This document shows positions 10,626 to 21,479 of a DNA stretch of 64,000 nucleotides, piece after piece. A program made the translations under genes and the position numbers. Under the pieces are notes generated by a model, which ran no database searches, had not been told where the DNA came from, and worked only from the letters and a program-made list of their open reading frames with translations. The stretch covers positions 4,340,001-4,404,000 of the forward strand of contig CM058234.1 in assembly GCA_030180135.1 (NCBI GenBank), in the 5' to 3' direction. Within the stretch, counting starts at the first letter, position 1, and each line of letters starts with the position of its first letter. This DNA is from Orychophragmus violaceus. Taxonomy: Eukaryota; Streptophyta; Magnoliopsida; Brassicales; Brassicaceae.

Positions 10626-13600
10626 TTAAAATAGTTCTGCTACAATAGAGGAGTTAAAAGAAGACAAAGCCTCTTTTGCTAAACGATCACAAACAACATT
10701 TTCTAAACGAGGTAAAGCATGGAAAGATAACGAAGAAAACGAAAGAGCAAGGTGCCTAATATCCCATAGTATGCCTGCAATTTCAGAGATCTCCAACCCA
10801 TTTGACAGGGCATTGATGAGGACATTCGAGTCCGAACAAGCTTGCAAATGTTGAACACCTGCAAGAGAGGCCATAAGGAGGCCATTTTTGAGAGCAAGAG
10901 CTTCTGCCGTCAAAGCCGAATTCACGAACCGTCTTGCAGTAGAGCCCTGTAGCGGTGAGATCATGTCCGGGCCCGTGATGTGCCACGCCATTCCGCCATG
11001 ATGTGAGCTCTCATGCCAAGCTCCATCAGCAAGGAGAGAAGGGATCGAGTCCACACGTCCCCGAGGTGCCAACGTTCTACAAATCATGGATTTCTTCTTT
11101 TCAGCCATGGCTTTCTCCCAGGCCTTTGCATCTAGTAACGCTTTATGAATAACTTCCACTGCAGTCACTGACTTGTCTTCAAAAACTCTCTTATTTCTTG
11201 CTGACCAAAGGTGCCAAATGATCCAAGGTGAGAGAGGAGCCGAGGCTAAACCTGTTGGTGGTAGGGAGACCCAGCGTTTACTGCTTGCGAGCAGAGACTT
11301 CATGTCTGATAGGGCTGTCAGGGAATTAGAGTCCAGAGACAGTGGTGCTATGTTCCAAACATTGATGGCAAAAGGGCAGGAAATAAATAGGTGGCCTATT
11401 GATTCCTGATCTCCACAGAAGCTACATCGAGGTGCGTTTGCTAAACCTCTGAAGGTAAGCAAAGTACCGACAGGTAGGGCATTATTAACTGCTCTCCACA
11501 TGAGGTGCTTAAGCTTGGGAGAGGTGTCCACGTTCCAAACATTCTTCGACCAGTCAAAGGGTGGTGCCGTGGATGTTAGTGACTTTCTCTTAGCCAAATT
11601 GTACCCTGACTTGGCTGTGTAAGAACCAGATTTTTCCAGGGTCCAAATCCTACGGTCTGGAGGCTTCAATGAGCTTGGAATAATGGATCGGATACTATCC
11701 TCATATTGAGGTAAAATCGACTGAATTTCTTGAACATTCCAGTCGTTAGAGGAGCTTAAGAGGAGATCAGATACTGTGAGAGAAGCAGTACTCTTAGATG
11801 GGGGACCTATAGGCGCCATAGTCTGGGACGTTGAGAGCCAATTTTCTCGCCATAAGTTAATTGACTTCCCATCACCAACCGACCACCCGAGCCCAGATTT
11901 GAGGAGTTTTAAACCATCTAGAATACCTGACCATCCATGCGATTGGCCCGAGCTGGAGGAGCAGTCTAGGAAGTCCACATTGTGGCAGTACTTGCCCAAG
12001 AGGACTCGTGCTAGAAGAGATTCCGGTTCTTGAAGAATACGCCAGCTAAGTTTTGCCAAGAGAGCCACATTGAAAGTTTCGATCTCACGAAAAGCTAAGC
12101 CTCCATCACTCTTAGGGAGAGTAAGTTTATCCCATGCGACCCAAGCCATCTTCCTCTTATCCGGGGATGCGTCCCACCAGAATCGAGTGAGGATAGACTG
12201 GATCTGATTGCATAAAGATATAGGGAGCTTGAAGCATGACATAGAGTAGGTAGGTAGAGCCGAAAGTACCGACTTGAGCAGAACTTGCTTCCCGGCTCCT
12301 GAGAGAAACTTTGTAGTCCAGCTATGGGATCGTTGTCTGATCTTATCCACTAATCCCGCAAAGACATCCTTCTTCTTTCTTCCAAAATTCTCCGGTAACC
12401 CAAGGTACTTTCCGGTTCCGCCTTCCTTCTCTATTCCCAAGGCTGCCTTCACACGCTCTCGTATGGCCGGAGGGGTTTTGGACGAGAAGGTGATAGCTGA
12501 TTTGTTCGGGTTAATGCATTGACCGGAAGCTGCTTCATACTTCCTGAGGATCGCCAGTAAGGAGCTGCAACAACGTTCATTTGTTCTACAGAAGAACATC
12601 GTATCATCTGCGAAGAGGAGATGATTAATATGGGGAGATTGTCTAGCCACTTGTAGACCCTTTAGCTTGTTGGACCTTTGTGCCTTAGAGCATAATCCGG
12701 AGAGAACTTCAGTGCATAAGATGAAGAGATACGGGGAGAGCGGATCCCCTTGGCGAAGGCCCCTCGTGGGTCGGACTGATCCATGAACTGCTCCGTTTAT
12801 GAGAAACGAGTACGAGACTGTTGAGACGCATTCCATGATCCAAATAACCCACTCCCATTGAAAGCCTAGATGAGTAAGAACTCTTTCCAAAAAGGGCCAT
12901 TCGATCCGATCATATGCTTTACTCATGTCCGTCTTAATTGCCATCGAGCATCTTTTGGTGGCTTCCGATAACTTGAGGAAATGGAGAGTCTCATGCGTTA
13001 TCAATACGTTGTCTGCAATTGCTCTTCCAGGGACAAAAGCGGACTGATGTTGTGAGATCAGCTTGCCTAGGAGAGGCTGCAAGCGTCGGGTCAAGATCTT
13101 TGCTATTATCTTATACCGGACATTGCATAATGCAATTGGCCTATAATCTCCCGGAGACATAGGGGCAGTAATCTTCGGGATGAGGCAGACGTGAGTGTCG
13201 TTTAAACCTCGCTCCATTCTGCCCAAAGTAAAGAAGTTCCGAATCTCTCGGCAGATGTCTCTTCCCATAATATTCCAAAATGTTTGGTAAAAACCGGCTG
13301 AAAAGCCGTCCGGACCCGGTGACTTATCTGAGTGGATGCTGAAGACTGCTCTTCGGATCTCGTCATATTCGGGGATGGCACAAAGATTGGTGTTCATTTC
13401 AGGAGTTATTCTGCCATCAATTGCTTCCTCTACCGTATTTCCCAGCGGTAAACCATTCGAGGTAAAAATCTTCTGATAAAAGAGACCAAAGGTGCGGCCA
13501 ATAGCCTCATCTTCAAACACGGGCTGGTTAACTTCATCTTCTATAACTGTGATCCTGTTCCTAGCTCTCCTAGCTTTGGTGACGGAGTGGAAATAGCTTG

Positions 13601-14615
13601 AGTTACGGTCACCACTTTGGAGCCACAATACTCGACTTCTTTGCCGCCAGAAATCTTCCTCATTTTTATAGGCAGCGTCCAGTTTTGCAGTGATAGTTTC
13701 AATTTGCAGCTGGGAGGGAGGGTTTGACGAGAGGGCTGCTTCTAGGCTCTCCTGTAGCTCAACAATGACTTTTGCATTATTCTCTCGCTTAGCTTTTGCC
13801 CACGCTATCAGCTCTCTACGGCATCGACTGATTTTTGTTTTCACCAGCTCTTCTCTATCCGGCATCCAAGATTCCCTGATTAAACTTTTGATTTCTGGAT
13901 CGTCATTCATGGTACGATCATAGCGGAAAGGTTTCTTCCTTAGTTTCTTGGACGAGTCAAGAACCGTAAGTAGCGGACGGTGGTCTGAACCCTCATAGCG
14001 GAGGTAACTGCAATGACCCGAGGGAAATTTCTCCATCCACTCACAATTACCTAAGGCTCGGTCCAGTCTTTCTTGTATGAAGTGAGTGGATCTAGTTCCT
14101 CTCCAAGAAAGAGGGTTGCCGGAATGTCTAATGTCCCATAATCCATTAGTGGAAACAAAGCTTCGAAAAGGTATAAAGGAACTCTCGCTTCGATCCGGAC
14201 CACCTTCTTTTTCTGAGTTTTCCAACAGCTCGTTAAAGTCTCCAGCTATGAGCCAAGCGGCTTCTCTGTCCCTGGTCATGTCTGAGATATGGTTCCAAAA
14301 GCCGGACCTATCTTCCTTTTGTGGTGGTCCATAAATACCAGTGAAGAAGAGACTTTGGTTTCTGAATTTGATCTTCGTATCAATGTAATTCTGAGCAGAA
14401 TTCAAAATCTCTATATTAACATGCTTTTTCCACCATAATGATAAACCTCCACTTACCCCTATCGGGGGGATGGAAAAGTGATGGTCAAATCCTAATTCAA
14501 GGCAAGTTTTGATAACAAAAACATCTTGATTCTTTGTTTCCGAAAGAAAGATTACATCCGGGGATATAGATTTCTTCAAATCCCGGAGTCTCGGAACTGT
14601 CAATTTTCCACCCAA
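10626..14615 (-). CDS. LINE-A ORF2: endonuclease, reverse transcriptase and RNase H
   Basis: About 1,329 residues are open. An apurinic-type endonuclease comes first (AGDFNELLENSEKEGG near residue 120, GSDHRPLL near 205). The reverse transcriptase follows around residues 420-740, with YRPIALCNV, GLRQGDPLSPYLF and the catalytic FADD. A zinc-binding zf-RVT block has CSFCG followed by HLFISC. The C-terminus is an RVT_3-type RNase H (DGAWHESSHHGG, then TAEALAL). The usual N-terminal CWNCQGLG block is encoded just upstream of 14615, in frame but with no ATG; the frame opens about 20 codons before it, overlapping the end of ORF1. The first in-frame methionine is more than 100 codons in. Start of translation is therefore unclear; 14615 is a TTG. 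Confidence 0.93.
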   Translation of the reverse strand: MGGKLTVPRLRDLKKSISPDVIFLSETKNQDVFVIKTCLELGFDHHFSIPPIGVSGGLSLWWKKHVNIEILNSAQNYIDTKIKFRNQSLFFTGIYGPPQKEDRSGFWNHISDMTRDREAAWLIAGDFNELLENSEKEGGPDRSESSFIPFRSFVSTNGLWDIRHSGNPLSWRGTRSTHFIQERLDRALGNCEWMEKFPSGHCSYLRYEGSDHRPLLTVLDSSKKLRKKPFRYDRTMNDDPEIKSLIRESWMPDREELVKTKISRCRRELIAWAKAKRENNAKVIVELQESLEAALSSNPPSQLQIETITAKLDAAYKNEEDFWRQRSRVLWLQSGDRNSSYFHSVTKARRARNRITVIEDEVNQPVFEDEAIGRTFGLFYQKIFTSNGLPLGNTVEEAIDGRITPEMNTNLCAIPEYDEIRRAVFSIHSDKSPGPDGFSAGFYQTFWNIMGRDICREIRNFFTLGRMERGLNDTHVCLIPKITAPMSPGDYRPIALCNVRYKIIAKILTRRLQPLLGKLISQHQSAFVPGRAIADNVLITHETLHFLKLSEATKRCSMAIKTDMSKAYDRIEWPFLERVLTHLGFQWEWVIWIMECVSTVSYSFLINGAVHGSVRPTRGLRQGDPLSPYLFILCTEVLSGLCSKAQRSNKLKGLQVARQSPHINHLLFADDTMFFCRTNERCCSSLLAILRKYEAASGQCINPNKSAITFSSKTPPAIRERVKAALGIEKEGGTGKYLGLPENFGRKKKDVFAGLVDKIRQRSHSWTTKFLSGAGKQVLLKSVLSALPTYSMSCFKLPISLCNQIQSILTRFWWDASPDKRKMAWVAWDKLTLPKSDGGLAFREIETFNVALLAKLSWRILQEPESLLARVLLGKYCHNVDFLDCSSSSGQSHGWSGILDGLKLLKSGLGWSVGDGKSINLWRENWLSTSQTMAPIGPPSKSTASLTVSDLLLSSSNDWNVQEIQSILPQYEDSIRSIIPSSLKPPDRRIWTLEKSGSYTAKSGYNLAKRKSLTSTAPPFDWSKNVWNVDTSPKLKHLMWRAVNNALPVGTLLTFRGLANAPRCSFCGDQESIGHLFISCPFAINVWNIAPLSLDSNSLTALSDMKSLLASSKRWVSLPPTGLASAPLSPWIIWHLWSARNKRVFEDKSVTAVEVIHKALLDAKAWEKAMAEKKKSMICRTLAPRGRVDSIPSLLADGAWHESSHHGGMAWHITGPDMISPLQGSTARRFVNSALTAEALALKNGLLMASLAGVQHLQACSDSNVLINALSNGLEISEIAGILWDIRHLALSFSSLSFHALPRLENVVCDRLAKEALSSFNSSIVAELF

Positions 14616-14641
14616 TCCTTGACAGTTCCAGCAGACTATTG

Positions 14642-16411
14642 CTAAAGAATCTGACTTGGAGGAATGTGAAAATCCACCTTCCTCTTAGTCTTTGTAGCTG
14701 CTGGATACACTCTTGTAGAAGGTCCAGAATTATCCTTATTGAAAGGTAAGGAACGCTCAGAATTTAGTTTCCTTTTCCCTGAGGTTCCTGCTCTTGATGT
14801 TTTAATTTTCCTCGAGGTCGAACCCTGTAGGGGGCTACGTACTCCTCTAGAACTTGAGGAGAACTTAGAGACTCGGCGCTTGGTTGCCGCCTGTGTTAGA
14901 TTCTTACTTCCTGAAGTTCTTCTCTCGAGAGCAGCACGCTGACCAGCTTTAAGGGTGTCCACAATTCTCTGATTTGAATCAGGAGATTTAACTGCTGTGA
15001 GGATATCTCGGAGATCAGGTTCAGCAGGACCTTGTGGAGATAGTTGCTCAGTGACTTGTAGTCTTGCCTGTAGAGAGGGTGAGATTCCAGCCAATCTTTG
15101 ATCACTATGCTCAGCCCCATTGCTTCTTCCCGAGAGTCTTTCCAGAGCTGAAGGACGAGGACTAGCCAACGCTCCTGGCTCCGAGATGCGTTCATGGGCA
15201 GGCCGACGATCTTTAGCAGCACTGGTGACTTCCCCTTGGCTCCGAGGAGGAGGAGAGATAGGGTCCCGAGTCGGGTTGGGAGGTGGCGTCCTTGAGCTCT
15301 GAGACCTATGGGATCTCCCGGATGAGTCTCGAAGCGATAAGGAGTGGTTTCTGCTACCCAGTATGCTATGGATATCTCTGCCTGGAGGGTTCGCATAGGC
15401 TGACGGCCTGGAGGTCTCCTCGCGGCGGTAAGGGTGGTATCTAGACCGAGCATATTCCTCTATGGAGCTCCTCTGGTAGTGGACAGACTTACCAGAATCG
15501 CGGGATCGAGAAGCAAGGAAGGACTTGCCAGAGTTTCTGGGATGGCTTTCCCGTGAAGCCTCACTGAGTCTTGAGCCTCTATTATCCCTTGAAAGGTGGT
15601 TTGAAAATTGGTCTCGAGGTGGGAGCGATTCACTCTGTGTCCGGAAGGAGCGTTTAACATAGTGATCCTCAAGACTCTTGAGTGTATTCAGTTGGCTAAG
15701 ACCCAACTTTTCCTTTGGTACCTTTGAAGAGTCCATCTTCTTAGGACATTTCTCCTCCTCATGCGAGAGGCAAAAGCAATAAAAGCAGTGTTTTTCAAGC
15801 TTATCATACACGAGAGCAACATTGACAGATTCTCCGGAAGGAACTTGAACCGGCAGTGACATTTCGAGAGGGCGCAGAGCGTTGATATGGACTCGAATCT
15901 TCCCATTGGATACATCTTTGTCAATCACTGGTCCGAGTTCTTTGCCGATAGTTTCGAGAGATTCCTCATTACGAAAGTGGAGAGGTAAACCATTCAGTTG
16001 AATCCAGAAGGTGATGACATTCGGGAAGTCGTTAGAGACTATTGGTTCCCATTTTTGAAGGATGACCATCCACCGCTTGTAATGAAATGGTGCACGTCGT
16101 AGGACATAGTTTAGATCTTCCTCTGATTTGAATCTGAACTGGAACGTGTCCGGTCCGATTTCCCTACCTTCAACTCCAGCTTCCAAGCTCCAGTACTGAA
16201 TCAGCCAGTCTATGACCCACTGTGGTTTCTGGAAAAAGAGATTTGTAACTCGACCTATCAAGGTGAGCTTGTTTTCTTCAATCAAATGAGAGTTGTCAAA
16301 GGAAGGGAGGATAATCGGGTTCCTGCGTTTTGGAGGGTTTGACACCGCCACCCACTTCCCTTTTTCTTGGCGAGAGAGTCTGTGAGCCATCTGAAGAAGC
16401 GTACAGTACAA
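14642..16411 (-). CDS. LINE-A ORF1: DUF4283 and zinc-knuckle nucleic-acid binding protein
   Basis: A 589-residue open frame. The N-terminal 200 residues match the DUF4283 domain of plant L1 elements (LTLIGRVTN, then FQFRFKSEEDLNYVLRRAPFH, WMVILQKWEP and FWIQLNGLPLHF). It is followed by a CX2CX4HX4C zinc knuckle (CFYCFCLSHEEEKC near residues 210-225). The C-terminal half is low-complexity, rich in S, R and P, with basic patches, as expected for an RNA-binding chaperone-like ORF1 protein. The frame ends with DFHIPPSQIL and a TAG that overlaps the ORF2 frame. The ATG at 16411 is the first in frame; an ATG eight codons later (MAHRLS) is an equally good start. Confidence 0.9.
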   Translation of the reverse strand: MYCTLLQMAHRLSRQEKGKWVAVSNPPKRRNPIILPSFDNSHLIEENKLTLIGRVTNLFFQKPQWVIDWLIQYWSLEAGVEGREIGPDTFQFRFKSEEDLNYVLRRAPFHYKRWMVILQKWEPIVSNDFPNVITFWIQLNGLPLHFRNEESLETIGKELGPVIDKDVSNGKIRVHINALRPLEMSLPVQVPSGESVNVALVYDKLEKHCFYCFCLSHEEEKCPKKMDSSKVPKEKLGLSQLNTLKSLEDHYVKRSFRTQSESLPPRDQFSNHLSRDNRGSRLSEASRESHPRNSGKSFLASRSRDSGKSVHYQRSSIEEYARSRYHPYRREETSRPSAYANPPGRDIHSILGSRNHSLSLRDSSGRSHRSQSSRTPPPNPTRDPISPPPRSQGEVTSAAKDRRPAHERISEPGALASPRPSALERLSGRSNGAEHSDQRLAGISPSLQARLQVTEQLSPQGPAEPDLRDILTAVKSPDSNQRIVDTLKAGQRAALERRTSGSKNLTQAATKRRVSKFSSSSRGVRSPLQGSTSRKIKTSRAGTSGKRKLNSERSLPFNKDNSGPSTRVYPAATKTKRKVDFHIPPSQIL

Positions 16412-17120
16412 AGAGGATCCTCAACAGGGAGGTAAATAAAGTAACCAGGAACACTAAACTGCAGTCAAAGCAGTTAGTCTCTTGCAGCTGAGGAGAAGCA
16501 GACCCAGGAGCTTCCTAGGTCTCGAGTTACGTTGCAGAGGAGATTTCTCAAGAGAGAGTAAGATGCGGCTTCCCAGAGTACAGATCTGTTGACGAAGGAG
16601 CAAAGTAGCTGCAAGATAAATCTCCAGATCTTACCCGAATCCCCAGATGCGTCAGTACACCAGCTCCAGGAAGTCAGCGTGAGGAGATTCGTCGGTTTAG
16701 AAGGGGAAAAGCTCGTCGAAAGAGTTTCCGTCGTCGGAAAAGCGAGGTAGCTGCGGCTGGGCTCGGCTTTTAAGACGGTGGAGAACGAGATCCGAAGGGT
16801 GTTTGTTTTACTTTGGGGGACAGATTTGTCTTCTAGGGAATCACCCCTTAGAGAGAAAAGTCCGTACAGAAGTGTAAAACACGCGCTATCTCTCAGTGCA
16901 CTCTCTTATCGATCGTGGAACTATATACATTGTCTTTCTTATTATAAATTAAAGAATACAAAAAACTCTTGTCTTCAATTGTGAATATTTCCAAATATTT
17001 TTGCAAAATTCTGAATCAATGATCCAACACTACAAGATACAACTTTTGTCCAAAAATGTTTCAACTTTGCCTCGGCAAGAATTCGTTTGTTTGTTGACTA
17101 CGTCTCTTTTAAAATCTGAC

Positions 17121-18804
17121 TCAAGGGTTGATTCTGTGAAGTGTGTTCGTGCATGTATAGCTTGAAAACGAAACAAAAAGCTTTCGAAACCTGCACATCC
17201 ATATAAAAAGAACACAGTAACAGTTCTTATCATGCTTCACATTCATCAATGTCAGAGAGATAAGAACATCAAGGTCAGAGAGATAAGAACACAGATTATA
17301 TTTGGGGAAGGAGACATACCAAACCCATTGGCTTAAATGTTGTGCCATTGCTTGAAAGCTTTTCAAAGGCTGCTCGTTTATGATGATTACCTTACTCCGA
17401 TGTGTTTTGGCGGACAAAGTTGACAGCCAAATGTCAACAGGTCCACAGTACTTACGAATGATGTTAAGGCTTACCTGATGTACAGAACAGTGTAGACATT
17501 TAGTTGAAACAAGTTCATAATCAATGGGAGCTTGCATATGTTTTTTAGTTTGAAAAAGAATTATTAAGACTTACAAGTTCCCAAGCTTTGATATTTCTTT
17601 CTGAATTAGTCTGCAAGAACTTTCTGCATGTACAACACAGTGATGAGGAAGGGTTTCGCGGTTTCATGACTCAGGGATTAAAAGAAGTCTTAACGTACAA
17701 TACTCCATGGTGCACATCACGGTGATTGCAATGACCCGAAACACCATAGTTATCAAATGTTATGATCTGAAATCAGTACATAGAGAATCAGGTGGAAAAA
17801 TATGTTTGTGTATCTTGATGAGAAACTTTAACTAGGCTTAAGGAGCCAAGAGATACCGTGTGAATATCGTGATTAGTGACTTCTTCATCAATGATTTCAG
17901 TTAACAAATCATGGCTCCATACTTTCCCAAAACCATCCTGAGAGCGTCAAATGAGATGGTGAATGAAAAAGATATACATTTGCTGAGGAGATATAGTAGC
18001 ACTAACCTGTAAATTTGGATGATCCAGAATCTTTAACTGTTGAAGGGGAACCCTGAGCACTGCACAAGCCTGATGCAGCTCATCTTTCCTAATGCTTCCC
18101 ATACCATCGGCGTTACCTAAAACCAATAAATTCATCTTTCATGTCCACAATGAAATCCAAAACTGCATTTCAGTAGCATCCCTTGCTTTTACTCAATGAA
18201 ACTAGAAATTCATTAGGTCCCATCAGTGTAACTCTTTGGATGAATATGCAACTATGTTGTGGCATAAACGGACTTATCTTAGTCCTCTACAAGTTTTCTC
18301 GCAATTTGGATTCCATAACTTTGACAGAGGAAAGTAATACACCAATGTAGAAAGCATGATAAGGCAGATTACCAGTAGACAAGCATAGTATGTGAAGGTT
18401 GTAAGCATTGGACGTTAAGTAGTTTATCGTTGGAGAAAAGAACCTGTCGAGAATGTCAAAGACTAATCTCTCAGTCTTAACACAAATTACTAATCTTGAA
18501 CATTTCATTAGTTCTAACAAGAACTAGAGAGGAGAGATAAATGCATCTCAAATCTTACATTGACTCATCATCAGGATGTGCAATGACGAACATCACATTT
18601 TTCCTGTGAGGGGTCTTACCTGAAGTCCAAGACAGTGAGATATTAAAGAAAGAAAGAAGTTATTGACCGGTGAAAAACTTTTTGCGGCTACTTGCCATCA
18701 TTAAAAATCGCAGCTTTGGAACTAGATGTTGCTCCAAAGAAAATCTTGCATATAGAAGCGACCCAGATAACAATCAGCGAAAGAGCAACCACAAGCCATG
18801 CCAT
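17121..18804 (-). CDS. PIG-L-type N-acetylglucosaminylphosphatidylinositol de-N-acetylase
   Basis: Nine exons on the minus strand give about 257 aa: 18696-18804, 18559-18619, 18373-18443, 18007-18116, 17857-17937, 17699-17766, 17575-17623, 17320-17474 and 17121-17190. Phases agree throughout. The enzyme removes acetyl from GlcNAc-PI in step 2 of GPI-anchor synthesis, at the ER. The protein opens with a hydrophobic membrane segment (MAWLVVALSLIVIWV). It then shows the PIG-L metal site HPDDES near residue 52, and GHCNHRDVHHG, which supplies further metal ligands. The first intron appears to use a GC donor (ggcaagt), since the only frame-keeping join is G|GT. I recall AT3G58130 as the Arabidopsis orthologue. 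A broken partial copy lies at 63.1-63.6 kb. Confidence 0.93.
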
Positions 18805-19100
18805 CTGACAACATGAATGATACAGGGCAATTAAGTAACTAAAAAAGTTTCAAGCTTTGTAAGAACCAAGCTCCACACATGCGTACAGTACAATTACCTG
18901 AGTACAAAAACCAACGGGAAAAAAACTATCGAAGCTGCTGCACAAAGATAGGACAACGATGAGGCGGCGTCGGAGTCTGTTCGACGGCGACGTGACGGTT
19001 TTGGAGGCAGATCGACGGCGACGCGGCGGCGTATGAGGCTGATCGACGGCGAGAAGGAAGAAGGTTATAAGTCGACGGAAATATTACCAAATCATTTAAT

Positions 19101-19130
19101 ATTGGGCTTTGAACAAGGCCCATTTTGCCC
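19101..19130 (-). promoter_or_regulatory. GGCCCA/TGGGC promoter elements of the PIG-L gene
   Basis: About 300 bp upstream of the ATG the sequence reads attgggctttgaacaaggcccattttgcc, with two GGCCCA-like words in opposite directions. Such site II/UP1-type motifs are common in promoters of constitutively expressed plant genes. The call is from motif identity and position only. Confidence 0.4.
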
Positions 19131-19275
19131 CAATTTATTGGGTTAGGCCAAGTTATTTACCTCCCGCTGCGACTCTCCTGTTGATCCATTAGGACCCTAG
19201 TATTAAAAAAAACCCGACAGACAAACGGTCATCAACTGTAGAAAAAGAATCTTCAATCTCAATCACTAATAGGTT

Positions 19276-20160
19276 TGATGTCCTCCCTGAGTATTAGATC
19301 AATGCCACATGGTAGGCCTGGGCATTTGGTCTCTCGGTTCAGTTCGGTTCATACGTTTTTTTTGGTTCCAGACACTGAGGATCCATAAGGGAACCACAAG
19401 AATTTCGGTTCGATTCCCTTCCGATTCGGTTCGGTTTGGTTCGGTTCAGATACTCTTTAAAATAATCGAACTAATAAACACTTAAAAACCTAATATAATA
19501 TATGAGTCAAAGGTGACAAAGAACGTTGTGATTCCTAATTACAAAATACAAAGTCTTAAGTCCAAAAGAACAAATCCTAAACCAACATGATCCACAAAAT
19601 TCAACAAACCAATGAAGTCTAGCAAAGTTTTCTCCTATATTTTAAAAGTCTAAAACGAAAAAATGTCTACAAGCTTCTTCTAGTTTTTCCGTCTTCATGT
19701 AACACATGCCAAAAAGTTACATACCAAACAATATCAAAATAGAAAGAGAAGAGTATATAAGATTATATTTAGCTTCTTTGGCTCTCACATAATAGAATAG
19801 AAGAGTATAAAAAATTACCTCTTCCATTCGGTTCTAAATGGGTATCCATGAGTATTCGGTTTGGTTTGGTTCCAAATACCCATGGATACCGAGGTTAAGA
19901 TCCATTGGATAATTTTGTAGTATTCATGGGTCATTCGGTTCGGTTATTTTCGGTTCTGTTCGATTCGGTTCTTCGGTTCCAATTTTTATGCCCAAGCCTA
20001 CCACATGATTTACCTCTTAAGGGTTACACTTTTTGTGTATAAATAAGTCATCTTTTGTGATTAAAACCTTTAAGAGAGAACAAACAAATAAATATCTTGT
20101 CTTATGTTTCATCTTTTTAAAGCTTGAAATTTTATTTAGTTATTTTCATGGTATCAGAAC
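19276..20160 (+). mobile_element. Short Copia 5' LTR plus primer-binding site, interrupted by a hAT MITE
   Basis: The sequence from tgatgtcctccc at 19276 to ttattttca at 20148 behaves as a short LTR of about 177 bp once the 696 bp of MITE and duplicated target are removed. It is followed at once by tggtatcagaac (20149-20160), a near-canonical Copia primer-binding site. A decayed integrase frame about 0.85 kb downstream supports this. The matching 3' LTR was not found. Confidence 0.5.
19313..20000. mobile_element. hAT-type MITE, 688 bp
   Basis: The ends are TAGGCCTGGGCAT and, at the right, the inverted ATGCCCAAGCCTA. The flanks repeat ccacatg (19305-19311 and 20001-20007); with the next base (g versus a) this is an 8-bp target-site duplication with one mismatch. 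An 8-bp duplication and a TAGGSCTGGGCA-like terminus fit the hAT superfamily. Subterminal regions on both sides are built from cggttcggtt-type repeats. No ORF is present. Confidence 0.82.
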
Positions 20161-20989
20161 CGTGAACAATCAATAAATGTAGTTCTTTTATATTCTTTCT
20201 TTGAATAAGAAATTATGTTACTTTATTATCACTGATTGTAACTTTTTTTTACTTTATTATCACTGAGTGTATATGCTAAAAATACTGATATGTTTTAAGT
20301 TTGAATTCTTAAAGTTACGTAAGCGCATATAATGCAATTATACTATATAGAAGTTTGAATCTCTAGAGACTTAAGATCTCCCAATAGATTTTGAATTAAG
20401 CTAAGCATAAGTGATTAAATTAATCAGAGCAATATACAATAAACGAGATGTAAGTCGATTTGGATAAAGAGTTAGGCTTAGAAAATTTATTAAAAAATCA
20501 AGAAATGCAGATCAACCGGTTAGTTAAAATTCAGAAGCACATATTCTTGAACTCGAATCACTAAGATATAACTATCAACTTTCGTTGCAAGAATTATTTA
20601 TGTTTAAGTCCTATAATTTCAAATTTATTTGCAGATCATAAAATCTAAACAAGTAGTAAATATCGGTTCGATTTGTTCACAAACTATCTAACCAAATTCC
20701 TTTGCAAAAAGTTAATTTTCTCATTCTATGTTCCTTCATATTATTAATCACATTTTCATGTCAATCAATTAACCTAAGATCTAAGTTTCATGTGATCAGT
20801 TTAGAATTAGCTTTAAGAACCTAAAATGAAGAACTAATCAAGTTATAAATTCTAACTAGCCAATCAACATAACATTCCATGAAATTCCTTTTGAAAACCT
20901 TAAACCTAACAAGAGAAACTATTGATGCATATTAATTGAAACAAAAGACATATTAAATAGAAATGCAAAAGAGATAAATAGATATATAA

Positions 20990-21470
20990 AAATAAGGGTT
21001 CAAAATTTTATTGGTGTCTTGACTGCTTGTGCTCATAAAGCTTATGGAGTTTTGAGGCATTGTAGATTAGGACATTCATTTGCTAATCATTTTGTTTTTT
21101 TAATCAAAATGTGATCCATCCTCTAATGCTTTCGGAGAGATCGATCAAGATTTGTATTTTTGTGCTAAACAAAAACAAAATATTTTTAAGGATAGTATTC
21201 ATAAAAGTTCAGATTGCATTTCTTTTGTTATGTTGATGTTTGAGAACCTCTCTTCGACTTGTGAAACTGTCTACTTTCTAACACTAGTCGATGAAGTGGA
21301 CACATCTTATGTTTGCTAAATACAAAATATCTACTTTTTGATTGGCAACTTCTGTACAATGTCCCCCCAAAAAAAGCAAGTTGGAAAACCTGTCAAGGAG
21401 TAACAACGACATCGTATTTATGTATCTCACGTCATTGTTTCAAGAACTAGCTAACATCTTACATAAGAGA
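20990..21470 (+). pseudogene. Decayed Copia GAG-pre-integrase and integrase fragment
   Basis: Conceptual translation in shifting frames gives HCRLGHSFANH, like the LWHxRLGH motif before Copia integrase. It then gives CAKQKQNIFKDS, like the zinc-finger tail, then YFLTLVDEV, and RSNNDIVFMYLTSLFQE, like the RSDNGTEF block of the integrase core. Several stops and frameshifts separate these pieces. Position and orientation match the LTR and primer-binding site at 19276-20160. Between 20161 and 20990 nothing is recognisable. Confidence 0.65.
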
Positions 21471-21479
21471 CTTTGAGAA

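Larger units (their letters stand above)
10597..16925 (-). mobile_element. Full-length L1-type LINE retrotransposon (LINE-A)
   Basis: The element lies on the minus strand with a short poly(A) tail, seen as a T run ending at 10603, at its low-coordinate end. The flanks share TACATTGTCTTT: 10585-10596 on the left, overlapping the T run, and 16926-16937 on the right. This is a target-site duplication of about 12 bp. The total is about 6.3 kb with a 5' UTR of about 0.5 kb (16412-16925), ORF1 and ORF2. Neither ORF contains a stop, so the insertion looks young. It sits between the 3' ends of the convergently placed PheRS and PIG-L genes. Confidence 0.9.

Noticed and set aside
11173..14334. Open frames on the + strand across the LINE-A ORF2
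   Set aside because: They are antisense shadows of a long, domain-rich frame.
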